From assembly GCA_944472135.2 (NCBI GenBank), contig OX235262.1:69750887-69814886 (forward strand): 64,000 bases of DNA, given 5' to 3'. The translations under genes and the position numbers were made by a program. Each line of letters opens with the position of its first letter. The stretch's first letter is position 1. The DNA comes from Trichobilharzia regenti (lineage: Eukaryota; Platyhelminthes; Trematoda; Strigeidida; Schistosomatidae). A model generated the notes under the pieces. It had not been told where the DNA came from. It saw only the letters and a program-made list of their open reading frames with translations, and ran no database searches. This document shows positions 1-10,140 of the stretch, piece by piece.

Positions 1-254
1 CCACCAGTGATGTCAGCAGATAAGTTGTACAACCTTTTTATTTATCAAATTTCATTTGTGTGAAATATAACTGTCCCAGATACACTTGTCATTTCAAGTC
101 CTTTTACCTTGATTCTGTTCGTCAGTATTAACACGTTAAGCAGAGTACAGCTAAGGCCATAAAACCGTGAAGAAGTTTTGTAGGGGGAGTGTTTGGAATT
201 GAGGTTTACCCTAAGCCGTAGTAACTTACAAATTCACCATGGAGAGTATTGGTC

Positions 255-1141
255 TCATTCGGCAATTATTTTATGCATCTTCGGTAGACCATACTTATAT
301 GGTAGACGAGACCCCATGGGTTTTAACTCATTGTACGTATGATTGTCAATCATTTTCTTTTTTAATAGCTCTCTGAGCACTTTCGTGACTTTCTTTCCTG
401 CCGAATCCATCATATCCTTCTTGCAGTTATCAATCTTAAACTTCGACGTGTCATTCAGAATAGGCTCCATTTTTTGGACATATTCAGCCTTGTTCGTCAC
501 TACCACGCCTGAACCTTTGTCTAGTCGCAGTATGATGATATCTTTATTGTTGAGCAGACGTTTAATTGCTTTTCGGTGTTCTTCTGTCATGATTCTAGAC
601 TCTTGAATTGGTGAGCACAAGTACTGGTTAGAGATATCAACTAGTATTGATTTGAACCAACCTTTCTTATCCTCACTAACGGGATGTAAGTCGGTTAACT
701 GGTTGAATAAATTCTCGAATTGAGCTTCTGTGTCTGATTTAGCTTTACACTTGATTGATTGACAACATATTTTTCGGGGTTCTCCGGGAAGCCTCCAAGT
801 AATTGTCCTTTCACTAATGTCTCAAATAGGGTCATGAAGAAGTTTTCACTTGTTTTGTTTTGAAGATCTCGCATGAAATTTATGAATTTGACTCTGCGTA
901 CGATGTTCAGATCATTGGTAGTGTTTTCAAGAGAGCTAGCTTCTGTTTTCAACTTCGTAATCAGCCGTTTCGTCGATTCAATATTGGACTTTGTTAAGCG
1001 TCTGAGATTTTCCAAGAAAGGGGGAAGCTTACAAGAACGAAGGTTTTCTATAAACTGACGAGGGGAACAGCAGGAGCGTAGACATTGATCATACAATTTC
1101 AGTCGAGTAACTTCGCGTGGTATTCTGCAGCGTAGGATCAC
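255..1141 (-). pseudogene. PLE polyprotein, N-terminal part (left palindrome arm)
   Basis: Two minus-strand open segments (1141-695, then 620-255) together read as the N-terminal domain and start of the RT of a Penelope-like element. The second segment has the conserved motifs RLDKGSGVVV and, near its end, YGLPKMHK, which precede RT motif 1 in PLEs. A frame change near 750 separates the segments. The arm runs out before the catalytic RT motifs. It keeps the PKMHK motif that a deletion has destroyed in the right arm, so it is the more ancestral of the two. It is a non-functional fragment. Family assignment is firm; subfamily is not. Confidence 0.82.
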
Positions 1142-1601
1142 CAGTTGGTTCAGCGACTTGAATGAAGTAGCAAGGGAGACGACTTTTCTAGAATTCCATA
1201 CAATTATCCCCTCTTATAAATCTGAACAGGGGAATTAAATAAACTGGCGCAGAATAACCTGGATCCATTTTATTTCCTTGGCTCTCATCAAATGCGCCGC
1301 GTACAACACTTTTATTTCCTCCGACTTTAGATTCACTTGCAGCCGGACATCATTGTCAGTAGGTCGCTCTGTTGTCAGTACAACTGACAATGATGTCCGG
1401 CTGCAAGTGAATCTAAAGTCGGAGGAAATAAAAGTGTTGTACGCGGCGCATTTGATGAGAGCCAAGGAAATAAAATGGATCCAGGTTATTCTGCGCCAGT
1501 TTATTTAATTCCCCTGTTCAGATTTATAAGAGGGGATAATTGTATGGAATTCTAGAAAAGTCGTCTCCCTTGCTACTTCATTCAAGTCGCTGAACCAACT
1601 G

Positions 1602-2524
1602 GTGATCCTACGCTGCAGAATACCACGCGAAGTTACTCGACTGAAATTTTATGATCAATGTCTACGCTCCTGCTGTTCCCCTCGTCAGTTTATAGAAAAC
1701 CTTCGTTCTTGTAAGCTTCCCCCTTTCTTGGAAAATCTCAGACGCTTAACAAAGTCCAATATTGAATCGACGAAACGGCTGATTACGAAGTTGAAAACAG
1801 AAGCTAGCTCTCTTGAAAACACTACCAATGATCTGAACATCGTATGCAGAGTCAAATTCATAAATTTCATGCGAGATCTTCAAAACAAAACAAGTGAAAA
1901 CTTCTTCATGACCCTATTTGAGACATTAGTGAAAGGACAATTACTTGGAGGCTTCCCGGAGAACCCCGAAAAATATGTTGTCAATCAATCAAGTGTAAAG
2001 CTAAATCAGACACAGAAGCTCAATTCGAGAATTTATTCAACCAGTTAACCGACTTACATCCCGTTAGTGAGGATAAGAAAGGTTGGTTCAAATCAATACT
2101 AGTTGATATCTCTAACCAGTACTTGTGCTCACCAATTCAAGAGTCTAGAATCATGACAGAAGAACACCGAAAAGCAATTAAACGTCTGCTCAACAATAAA
2201 GATATCATCATACTGCGACTAGACAAAGGTTCAGGCGTGGTAGTGACGAACAAGGCTGAATATGTCCAAAAAATGGAGCCTATTCTGAATGACACGTCGA
2301 AGTTTAAGATTGATAACTGCAAGAAGGATATGATGGATTCGGCAGGAAAGAAAGTCACGAAAGTGCTCAGAGAGCTATTAAAAAAGAAAATGATTGACAA
2401 TCATACGTACAATGAGTTAAAACCCATGGGGTCTCGTCTACCATATAAGTATGGTCTACCGAAGATGCTGAATGAGACCAATACTCTCCATGGTGAATTT
2501 GTAAGTTACTACGGCTTAGGGTAG
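1602..2524 (+). pseudogene. PLE polyprotein, N-terminal part (right palindrome arm)
   Basis: This is the plus-strand mirror of the left-arm fragment: 1602-2048, then after a frame change 2123-2524. It again shows RLDKGSGVVV followed by KYGLPKM. A 13-bp deletion then shifts the frame, and the reading frame ends at 2524. Protein differences from the left arm are very few (for example R to C and L to F in the first segment), implying a recent common origin. The following RT piece at 2900-3345 has the same orientation and may have belonged to the same insertion, with about 170 unrelated bases between. Confidence 0.82.
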
Positions 2525-2899
2525 ACCTCAATTCCAAACACTCCCCCTACAAAACTTCTTCACGGTTTTATGGCCTTAGCTGTACTCTGCTTAACGTGTT
2601 AATACTGACGAACAGAATCAAGGTAAAAGGACTTGAAATGACAAGTGTATCTGGGACAGTTATATTTCACACAAATGAAATTTGATAAATAAAAAGGTTG
2701 TACAACTTATCTGCTGACATCACTGGTGGTAGGCTCGGAGAGTGTGCTGAATGAATGCACAACGAGAGAGCGAACCAACGAAAGTACGAAAGGGTCACAA
2801 CTCAAAAAGATAAGATGTGCCAAAAACATGGGTGAGCGAATTTAAGGAAAAGTTCAGGGGTAATATGTGCACTGCAAATTAACACTTTTACAAGGTAGC

Positions 2900-3345
2900 T
2901 CGCTGGTCAGCCGATAGGTTAGAACCCGTCAAACGACATCTAGCTAAACATACTCTAAAAGACTCGTCCCAGTTTGTTGAAGAGGCGAATCAACTCAATG
3001 AACATGACAAAATCATGGTTTCCTTCAATGTGACTTCTCTATCCACCCAGATCCCTCTGCGTAAGACAATAGACATCATCTGTCAACACTCTGATCTCCT
3101 TCCTCTACCAAAACTGGAATTTAAGCTGCTTCTCATGTTATGTACTAATGATATAGGATTCCAGTTTGACAACAAAATGTATCGCTAGGTTGATGGTGTG
3201 GTAAGAGGAAGTCCACTGGGCTCGATATTAGCTGATATCTTTATGGCCAGTCTGGAGCAGACGAAACTGAAGTGTGCAATTGGCGAAACAACAGGCTACT
3301 ATAGATACATTGATGACACATTCATTGTATGGAATGATTTCCCTG
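2900..3345 (+). pseudogene. PLE reverse transcriptase fragment with in-frame stop
   Basis: Translation of this stretch follows the RT of the intact PLE at 53134-54483 motif by motif: the ARW start, FNVTSLSTQIPL (RT motif 3), VDGV.RGSPLG.ILADIFM (motif 4) and the catalytic box YRYIDDTFIV (motif 5). A TAG stop at about 3187 replaces the glutamine before VDGV. Homology stops abruptly just after the catalytic box, at about 3345, where unrelated sequence starts. It is a dead fragment without an endonuclease domain. Confidence 0.8.
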
Positions 3346-3889
3346 CAGTTCAACCCTTGGGCACTGAGGTCAGTGCCTCCAGAGGAAGGTGGCAGTGTAA
3401 TCGAAACAAGACCTATATTATAACACTAATCAAGGTTTTATTTTCTCTACTTGCAGGAAGATACCCGGGAGTCAACTGTCTGGACCAGGAGATACACAAA
3501 TCGGAGAACCTAAACATTTGGAAAGACTAGTAAAACTATTATACTCTAAAACTGTACTCCCGCACATTATGAAAGTCAATTTTGTGGAATAAAAGCTCTC
3601 CTGCACAGCTCGTGTTCTGCTTTCATTACGTGTGTGGCTGCTGGTTTACGAACCTCTTATTTTCGAATGAACGGCAGAGGGCAAGTGAAGTGGAGAATAC
3701 CTAGTCAAACAAACGGAGGGGTATTCATCATTCAACAGATAATGTCATATGTCCAAATCAGGATGGTGACATATTTCCCACTTGGTTTCTCGTTCTTTCC
3801 TTTTGAGTTCCTTGATTGCTTAAAGCATCTGAGTAGCCATAGAATATAGTTCATAGCTTGTCTTGGTGAGTATCTGTCTATCCAGTGAC
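3346..3889. other. Unassigned stretch between PLE and gypsy remnants
   Basis: No gene is recognised. An AATAAA signal at about 3589 lies in a block that could be a decayed LTR, but no terminal repeat pair was found. Bases 3700-3850 may be the far end of the minus-strand gypsy pol, too decayed to read. Confidence 0.35.
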
Positions 3890-4389
3890 GTAGTGAAAGC
3901 CTAGGACAAGGGTTTGTGATCGGTAAATATTGTGAAATGACGACCTTGTAGCAAATAACTGAAATGTCTAATTGCTAGGTAAATGGCTAACAACTCTCTA
4001 CCAAACGTACCGTAAAGCGTCTTTGCTGACTCCAATTTCTTTGAAAAGAAAGCGAGAGGGGTTACAGCATCAGTTATTTTCTGCTGGAGTACGGCTCCTA
4101 CTGCAATTTGAGGGCGTCAGTGCACAAAATTAGAGATGCCTTAGGGTTGATGTGAGAAAGCATGACAACCTTGGGTAACGCTTCTTTAGCGTTAACGAAT
4201 GCTTCTTTCGCTTAGCTCGACAGTTGAGACTTTTCGGATCACATTCAGAAGATCATTTAGGGGTTGCACAATGGAGGCACATGAAGGTATAAAACGTCGA
4301 TTGAAGTTGAACATCCCCAAGAAACGTCCGGCCTTCTTGAGTGAATCTGGTTCAGGGAAATTTTTGATGGTCTCTATCTTTTCCTCCAT
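3890..4389 (-). pseudogene. Gypsy pol: RT thumb and RNase H remnant
   Basis: The 4389-4192 segment reads as the connection after the RT palm (KKAGRFLGMFNFNRRFIP, then QPLNDLLN), typical of gypsy pol. Further left, fragments in changing frames match RNase H: an LCTDA start for the first catalytic aspartate, an SKDALRY-like piece where LY.T is expected, and an end resembling FTDHKPL near 3910. At least three frame breaks occur, so the domain is dead. Confidence 0.65.
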
Positions 4390-4955
4390 AGGCCTAATAC
4401 CATTTTCGGTTGTGTGATGTTCCAGAAATTGTATAGAGGAGACACCGAATATGCACTTTTGGGGTTAATGGTGACACCATATTGCTCAAATCGTTGAAAT
4501 AAGATGGTGAGGTGATCTGTATGCTCTTCAACCGACGAGCTAGCAATTAAGACGTCATCTATGTATACAAATGCAAAATCTAAACTTTGAGTGACCTGAT
4601 CCATGAAACGTTGGAAGGATTGTGCAGCGTTCTTTAGACCGAACGGCATACGCAGAAATTCGAACAATCCAAAAGGTGTGGGTGTGGTGATGGCTGTTTT
4701 TTCGATATCTTCTGGAGCAACTGGTATTTTTTGGTGATAGGTTCTGACCAAGTCTACTTTGGAAAAAGTGGTTTTTCCATGTAATGTCAGAGAGAAATCG
4801 TGTAGGCGGGGAATCGGATAACGGTCCGGAACTGTGGCGTTGTTTAAATGTCGATAATCCCCACATAGCCTCCAGTCATGCCCAGCTTTAGGCACCATGT
4901 GTAAGGGTGAAGACCAAGGGCTATTGGAAGGTCTGATGATGCCGAGCTGCATCAT
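4374..4955 (-). pseudogene. Gypsy pol: reverse transcriptase
   Basis: About 190 residues cover RT motifs 1-5: [17 protein letters not shown], then [12 protein letters not shown] (motif 2), [12 protein letters not shown] (motif 3), a [16 protein letters not shown] block (motif 4) and the catalytic [11 protein letters not shown] (motif 5, YIDD). This is the polymerase that copies the element's RNA. The frame is lost at its C-terminal end, just after the YS.S block. The upstream 4960-5260 segment is the protease-RT linker in another frame. Confidence 0.87.
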
Positions 4956-5311
4956 GTGTTCGAATTCTGTCTTGGTTACTGCTAGTTTGTCAGGAGGTAA
5001 TCTACGGAGACGAGCTCGAACCGGTTGACCCGTAATAACAGTTTTGTCATTGACTGTATGAGGTACGTCCTCGATGTTATACGACGGTTTAAGTATTCTA
5101 GGGAAACTATGGAGTATGGCGGAAAAAGTGCAATCCGCTGGTCTTTAGATGCTGGTATTATAGACGGAGTAATTGGAGACGATTCCATGAATTTTCAGTT
5201 GGGTGCTGTTATCAATCAGTTTTTTATATTGTTGACATCAACTAACAAATTGAAATTACTTAAGAAATCAGCCCCGAGTATGGCATGACCCACGTTGGCT
5301 ACTATGAAAAT

Positions 5312-5680
5312 CTATGTAAAACGCCGACGTAAACCTATATCCCCTATAAGAGATTGTTCCCCGTACGTCTGTATGCTTGTGTGGTCGGCCGCCCCAAGAG
5401 ACAGTTTACCTGGTGTCCGAGTAGATCGCCTGGATAGTGGAGGGGGAGTCAGGCTAACTTCTGCTCCTGTGTCTACCAGGAATAAGGTGTCTGAAATCTT
5501 GTCCTTCACATAGAAAAGACGACTTGTTTGCTTGCCAGTAACAGCTGTCGCCATCACTGTCTGGCTGAGACGTTTCCCTGTCTGATTATCTTCATTAAAG
5601 ATGCATGGTTTGACACATTTCAGGGCATGACGTCCGAACTTCCTTTGGTACCAACATATGCTACTGTCCCTGGAAGACAT
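5312..5680 (-). pseudogene. Gypsy zinc knuckle and aspartic protease
   Basis: The segment opens with a cysteine knuckle (CWYQRKFGRHALKC, then KPC) of the unusual CHCC kind seen in CsRn1/Kabuki gag proteins. The usual histidine at position 4 reads as Q, which may be a mutation. About 50 residues later comes FLVDTGAEVSLTP, an aspartic protease active site (D-T-G). It is followed by a short protease body before the frame is lost near 5312. The family is clear; the copy is inactive. Confidence 0.78.
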
Positions 5681-5731
5681 GCGGGGACGCTGTCGGGAGG
5701 GAGATCGTCGTTGTAATTGTGAGCTTGCTTG

Positions 5732-6494
5732 TCAACTCCGTCTCTGGGCTCGTCGATCAGACCTATTAGTTTCCAACTTGTCAATCCTTGTCGTTAAGTC
5801 TGCAATGGCGGCGAGTATTGGTGTGTCTGTTGTGGGTGTGGACTGACTCGGTGTTGCACTGTCAGGTGCTATATGACCTATGGTGTTATCTGACAAGACA
5901 TCCACAATACTATTTACCATGTCGCTTAGTGGGTCTGAGTCATACAACTTTTCTAAGATGATTAAAATTCGTTGAACATTTCTGGGTAAACCACATCTGT
6001 CTCAGCACGACCTCGTCAACTTTATGGTGTCCAATTAACTGGCGCATGTGCCTGAAGAGCTGGGATGGTTTACGCGTTGCTAGTTCACAGCCTGTGAGTA
6101 ATTGATGGATTCTTTTCTCGTCTGACAAACTGGTGCGTTGTATAAAGAGGGCTTTAAGTTTGTCATATTGGTTATCCGTCGGGGGAGGGGTTTCGATGAA
6201 ATCGCCGATTTCTGTTAACACTGACGTAGGGAGTTCCGCCAGCACGACGCCATATTTGGCCATCTGAAACTTAACGCCCCGTGCTTCCAACAACGGCTCA
6301 ATAATTCTAAACGAAATCCTTGGCTCTGCAAAACCGTATTGTGGTAAACGAAAATCAGTGATGGCGTTTGCTGTGGCCTGTGCCTCTGCCAGTTCTCTGT
6401 TCGGTTGGTTGATGTACCGGGCTGAGTAGGTGACGACGTTATAGGTATGAGAATATTGGTGCAAAGGGGGATACAAATATGAGACCACAAACAA
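5732..6494 (-). pseudogene. Gypsy gag (capsid) remnant
   Basis: Two overlapping segments (6494-5940 and 5947-5732) encode a capsid-type gag. The core has the pattern LPQYGFAEP, then VKFQMAKYGVVLAELP and YDKLKALFIQRTSLSDEKR, followed by LFRHMRQLIG. This pattern is widespread in invertebrate CsRn1/Kabuki-type gag proteins. A frame change at about 5945 separates the C-terminal part. The probable primer-binding site and LTR lie immediately upstream on the minus strand (to the right). Confidence 0.78.
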
Positions 6495-6580
6495 AAATCA
6501 CAATGAAAATACAAAATGGCAAAAATAAGTATGTAGATACGTGAAAATAATCCGTGTTCAAGACGGGCTCACCAATCAAT

Positions 6581-7045
6581 TTGTAGGGGACTGTGAAGAG
6601 AGCTCATTAACATCACAAATATGCGAATAAAAATCCAAGTCAACGAGATGATAGAGTAACAATATATTATCAAAAAATGCAGTAATGAGTTATATTAATA
6701 GAAAGGTTACTTGGATATAATGTTAAAGTCCGCTGCTACAAATTATTAATATAATCCACGGGAGAGTTCACTGTTGGAATTGTGTCTACTTGTAGATGCT
6801 GTGGACCGGTTGTAGAGTTGTCTTCGGATAAGGATAATAGACTCCTGCGATAAATCCAAAGGATACAACACGGTGTGAGTGGAGCAAGTAAGAAGTAATG
6901 GCCAGTGAGAAGGCGAAGCTACCAGCAGTGTAGTGTATTTCGCATTGTATTCGGAGATTATGTACATTTTAAACATGAATCCTTTTAAATAAAAATCATG
7001 TGCAATGTCTCTAATTTCAACAATTAACAAAAAGTGTACAATCAT
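6581..7045 (-). repeat. Probable gypsy LTR; family shared with 13040-13450 and 44050-44460
   Basis: This block is homologous over its length to 13040-13450 and 44050-44460, for example in the shared run AAAGTCCGCTG and the following ACAAATTATTAATATAA. On the minus strand it ends with CTACA next to TTGGTGAGCCCG, which resembles a tRNA-Trp-type primer-binding site, so it fits the 5' LTR of the adjacent gag-pol element. Exact LTR ends are not established. Confidence 0.55.
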
Positions 7046-7439
7046 ATTGTTACGTACTCCACAGATGACATATCATCAACTTTGTACTGTTTCTCAATTA
7101 TAAAAACAATAGAGCTGCGCAAACGTAACAGTTGAAAAGAACTGTCATGTGAGGAGGGACAAAGACGTAACAAATAGTGTGAACATGTCGAACGAAACGA
7201 TCTATATATCACATATACTTATATGTAAATGGATGCAATACGAAAGTCATTCAAGATCAACCCTGGGTGATGGGACCTTACCCTAACACAAGGACTAGTC
7301 AGTCACAATAGGCATATGCAGGTCATACTGTTTGTGGGCTGTCATAATGCTTATTTGTCGCGTTGGCGTCTTCTTGATTGTCCTTTTTAGTATGGACTTC
7401 TTTGCAATCTCATGCTGAAAGCCACTCAGAATGACACAG
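7046..7439. other. No recognisable feature
   Basis: A+T-rich DNA with no readable coding segment, RNA gene or repeat pair that I could identify. Confidence 0.4.
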
Positions 7440-7960
7440 TCTAGGCATAAGTAAATGCGAAACATTGAATGATGATCCCCAAAATGTCAACAAATGATAA
7501 GTGTAGTTCTTAATCTGGTTCTTCGCTAACTGAAAAATAGATACCTTACAGTAACCTCTTCTCCCACCCGGGACTCGTCTCTACTTTGCAAGTGTTTTTT
7601 GTGCTAAGCTTTCGGTCATTCAGCGTTCGCCGTTGTTGTTGACTCAGGACCTAGATGACTTTATTTAAATAAGGTTTCGGTCGTGCAAAGATGAGCGATC
7701 GAGCTAAAATTATAACTGGTAATTCCAAGAATTGTTGTCGTTTTCATTGGCAGCAGTTCACAGCCTATTTAGTTTACACAAGTACAGTGCCCATTTCTCA
7801 CTTTACTGAGGAGACATTAACTAGGATTCTAGAAAAGTAGTGCGTCAGTGTGTGAATTTCATGAATTTGTAGATTGCATTCCATTCACTTAATACTGAAA
7901 CTCAACTATGAGGGAACTGATATTTCCAAGAAGGATATAATACAAGGCTCATTTCTACAA
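7440..7960 (+). repeat. Dispersed repeat, inverted relative to 30470-31680
   Basis: Two blocks recur elsewhere in reverse orientation. 7490-7690 (containing CCCGGGACTCGTC and TTGACTCAGGACCTAGA) matches 31480-31680. 7720-7930 (GGCAGCAGTTCACAGCCTAT, then TGTAGATTGCATTCCATTCA) matches 30440-30610. The second block is the flank of the minus-strand PLE at 29418-30480, so this is probably the end of another copy of that PLE. No coding region survives. Confidence 0.6.
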
Positions 7961-8019
7961 CTGTCGTCCTTATTTTAGTTAACTTTCATCATACATGTAT
8001 TAACAGAATTGTCTGTCAC

Positions 8020-8095
8020 TCACTTTAGGGACTTACCAGGAAACAGTCTCATCGACTTAGTGTATGTTGATGATATTGTCATCTTAGGCTGTGAG
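8020..8095 (+). pseudogene. Short reverse transcriptase scrap
   Basis: About 25 codons read as SLIDLVYVDDIVILG, the catalytic box region (Y-V-D-D) of a non-LTR reverse transcriptase, ending in a stop. Nothing recognisable continues on either side. Confidence 0.5.
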
Positions 8096-8099
8096 AAGT

Positions 8100-8894
8100 G
8101 ACCATTGAAACTGGAAGATATGAAAAGACTACTGGTTTTATATTGGGGTTTTTTTGCTTATTGTTAAGTAGAAATGTGACTCCAAACGTTGTTAATGACA
8201 CAAATGCATTCACTCTGTGTAATCGTGCATATCTGAGTAACCCTTATGTTTTTGCCATATCACTGTTCGTTTTCCATCACATTTATGCTCATTAGAGTTC
8301 CATTTAATTTCTTCTCTCTCTACCTTTGTGTGCTACGTGGAATGTGATAACCTAAACGGGTGGACTTGTAAGCAAGCTTCTATGTTGAAAATCGGTCTGT
8401 CAGAATGATCTATAGTCCAGGTATAAAGAAACGCTAAAACGTGTATAAAAATAAGAGAAATATCAACAAATAATAATCGTATTTTTTCATTTGGTTCTTG
8501 TCTAACTGAAAAAAGAGTTATCTTACAATAATTTCTCCTCTTACCTGAGATAACTCTCACACTCTGTCTCGTTATATCTCATGAGTTAGTTTATTTTATC
8601 CCGTAGCCCAAATGCGAAGTCGAAACACATCTGATGAAATATGTTATGCTTATTACCAACTAAATATAATATTTTTCAAGTGTGGAATGTAACAAATCGA
8701 ACTGCTGCACTTCTGTTCTGAGTTCCATGTTAAAACTCAGCCAGTCAGCTTTGTCACTGCAGCTGCGTAGTGTCACAACTCACTCCAGTGTTAATTGGCT
8801 TTGACAATTATTAATGCCGTCTCTTAAGTACTCTATGAATTTCCCAATTCCTTCAATTGTCCAGATAAAGTGTACCGAAGAAGAAACCATGATC
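8100..8894. other. No gene; weak repeat similarity
   Basis: 8450-8580 is a diverged relative of the 7490-7580 repeat block. No coding region is seen. Confidence 0.35.
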
Positions 8895-9815
8895 CATAGA
8901 AATCAAGTCAGAAATTAAATACCTAGGCGTCACGCTATCTTCTGATCTTTCCTGGTCGTCTCATATCTTGACGATTTCTAAGAAAATATTCCGTCTTACC
9001 TTCTACATCAAGAAGTTAAGACATTCTGGTGTAACCCAACCCTTACTCCTACAATTTGTTAACTCCCGTATTCTGCCTATTATTCTCTATTGTTCCCCCT
9101 TAGTTTTCCAGGGCTACTGAAGAAAGACTATACCTTATTACGTAGGATGTTAAAGGTTGTCAGCAGGGTAAGAAGTGTGCCACTTAGCCAGCAGCTTGTT
9201 AATATTCTGGTTGACAGGCACATGGACTCATGTGAAAAATGGGCAAAATCCATTTTATCTGACTAACAACACCCTCTACATTCACAACTCTCCCCTTGTA
9301 TCTCTTCAGGGAAAACCAGAAGCCTATATAGGAAACTATATGCTCGCACTAGTAAGTACAAAAACTCATCCATACCCTACTTAGCTCGTGTTCTGTGCGA
9401 TAAAGTAAACATTAGGCGTGATACCTATAACTTATTAAATAGTCAGTAGAACAACTGGATCTCGTCTTTCCAACTCAAATCATTTACAGGTTCAACGTTT
9501 TCTTTCTTTCTTTTCCCTTTCTCTCTCTCTCTTCTGTTATGTGCAGCTTTGTTTCTTTCTTCTGCTTACGCCAGTAAATATGCCAGAACCTACTTTTCTA
9601 GCACCTTCAAACACTGTTTAATTTTGGCTTTGCTACCGACATGCTAATATATTGTTGTCAAAACCAACTGAGATAACCTTAATCTATGTAGAACTTTATT
9701 TATTGTTAATGTACTAACTAGATGCAATACTGTAGTAAAGTGCTGAGAATTCCATTCTGTATCACAAGTACTGATTTGGAATAAAGCTATTATCTTATCT
9801 TATCTTATCTTATCG
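8895..9815 (+). pseudogene. CR1/Jockey-type non-LTR retrotransposon, 3' fragment
   Basis: The translation matches the C-terminal part of the RT protein at 17477-18673: KSEIKYLGVTLSSDLSWSSH, then KIFRLTFYIKKLRHSGV and LQFVNSRILPIILYCSPL. Several frame breaks follow. The 3' end has GGAATAAAGC at about 9779 and then a short (TTATC)n tail ending near 9813, the same layout as the 17.3-kb copy with its (ATT)n tail. It is a 5'-truncated dead copy. Confidence 0.82.
9789..9813 (+). repeat. (TTATC)n tail of CR1-type fragment
   Basis: About five tandem TTATC units directly follow the AATAAAGC end of the CR1-type fragment. Microsatellite-like 3' tails are normal for this retrotransposon group. Confidence 0.8.
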
Positions 9816-10061
9816 AAAAGTCAGTAACACGGACATAAGAAATAGTGTAAATAGAAGTGAATGAGATGAGCGATTTTTTCTATTCCTGCAGTGCGCTTAA
9901 CTAAAGTACTCATGTATATTATTATTATTTCCTTTAATTGCTAGAGGAACATAGGGCATTCATGTATATGAATGAAGCGAAAAGTTGTGTGACTGACTTG
10001 ATATGATTATGAGAAATAATTTGTGCTCGAAACGTCATCAGATAATATTTCTGTACAACAC

Positions 10062-10089
10062 TGTGTGTGTGTGTGTGTGTGTGTGTGTG
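10062..10089 (+). repeat. (TG)n microsatellite
   Basis: An uninterrupted run of about 14 TG units. Confidence 0.95.
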
Positions 10090-10140
10090 GAGTTATACTC
10101 TACCAGCACAGTGCCCAAGTTTTATACTTATATCAAAACT
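10090..10140 (+). repeat. Terminal block of a dispersed element
   Basis: The stretch GGAGTTATACTCTACC, then CACAGTGCCCAAGTTTTATA, recurs with changes at 21444-21490, 51608-51650 and, more diverged, 37965-38010. Its reverse complement is at 22083-22105. This identifies it as the end sequence of a repeat with inverted termini. Confidence 0.55.

Larger units (their letters stand above)
1..2729. repeat. Near-perfect 1.35-kb inverted repeat (palindrome) built from PLE sequence
   Basis: Bases 1-1360 are the reverse complement of 1383-2729, with a 22-bp spacer at 1361-1382. Only scattered substitutions are visible. There is one length difference: 13 bp present near 270-285 of the left arm are missing from the right arm at about 2466. 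The left arm starts at the window edge, so the repeat may continue outside. Each arm carries the same piece of a Penelope-like gene. Head-to-head copies are known for PLEs, but a recent foldback duplication or an assembly artefact would look the same. Confidence 0.93.
3890..7045 (-). mobile_element. Decayed Ty3/gypsy retrotransposon, CsRn1/Kabuki-like, minus strand
   Basis: Read on the minus strand the order is: probable LTR (7045-6581), gag (6494-5732), zinc knuckle plus protease (5680-5312), RT (4955-4374) and RNase H (4389-3890). Integrase and the distal LTR are absent. The gag type, the C-W-Y-x-x-x-F-G zinc knuckle ending in K-P-C and the RT point to the CsRn1/Kabuki group, to which schistosome Boudicca-type elements belong. 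Several frame changes and stops show that it is inactive. Confidence 0.82.

Noticed and set aside
4199..4417. Plus-strand open segments inside the minus-strand gypsy (also 5025-5288, 5295-5513, 5528-5716)
   Set aside because: They are opposite-strand shadows of recognisable gag-pol coding sequence.
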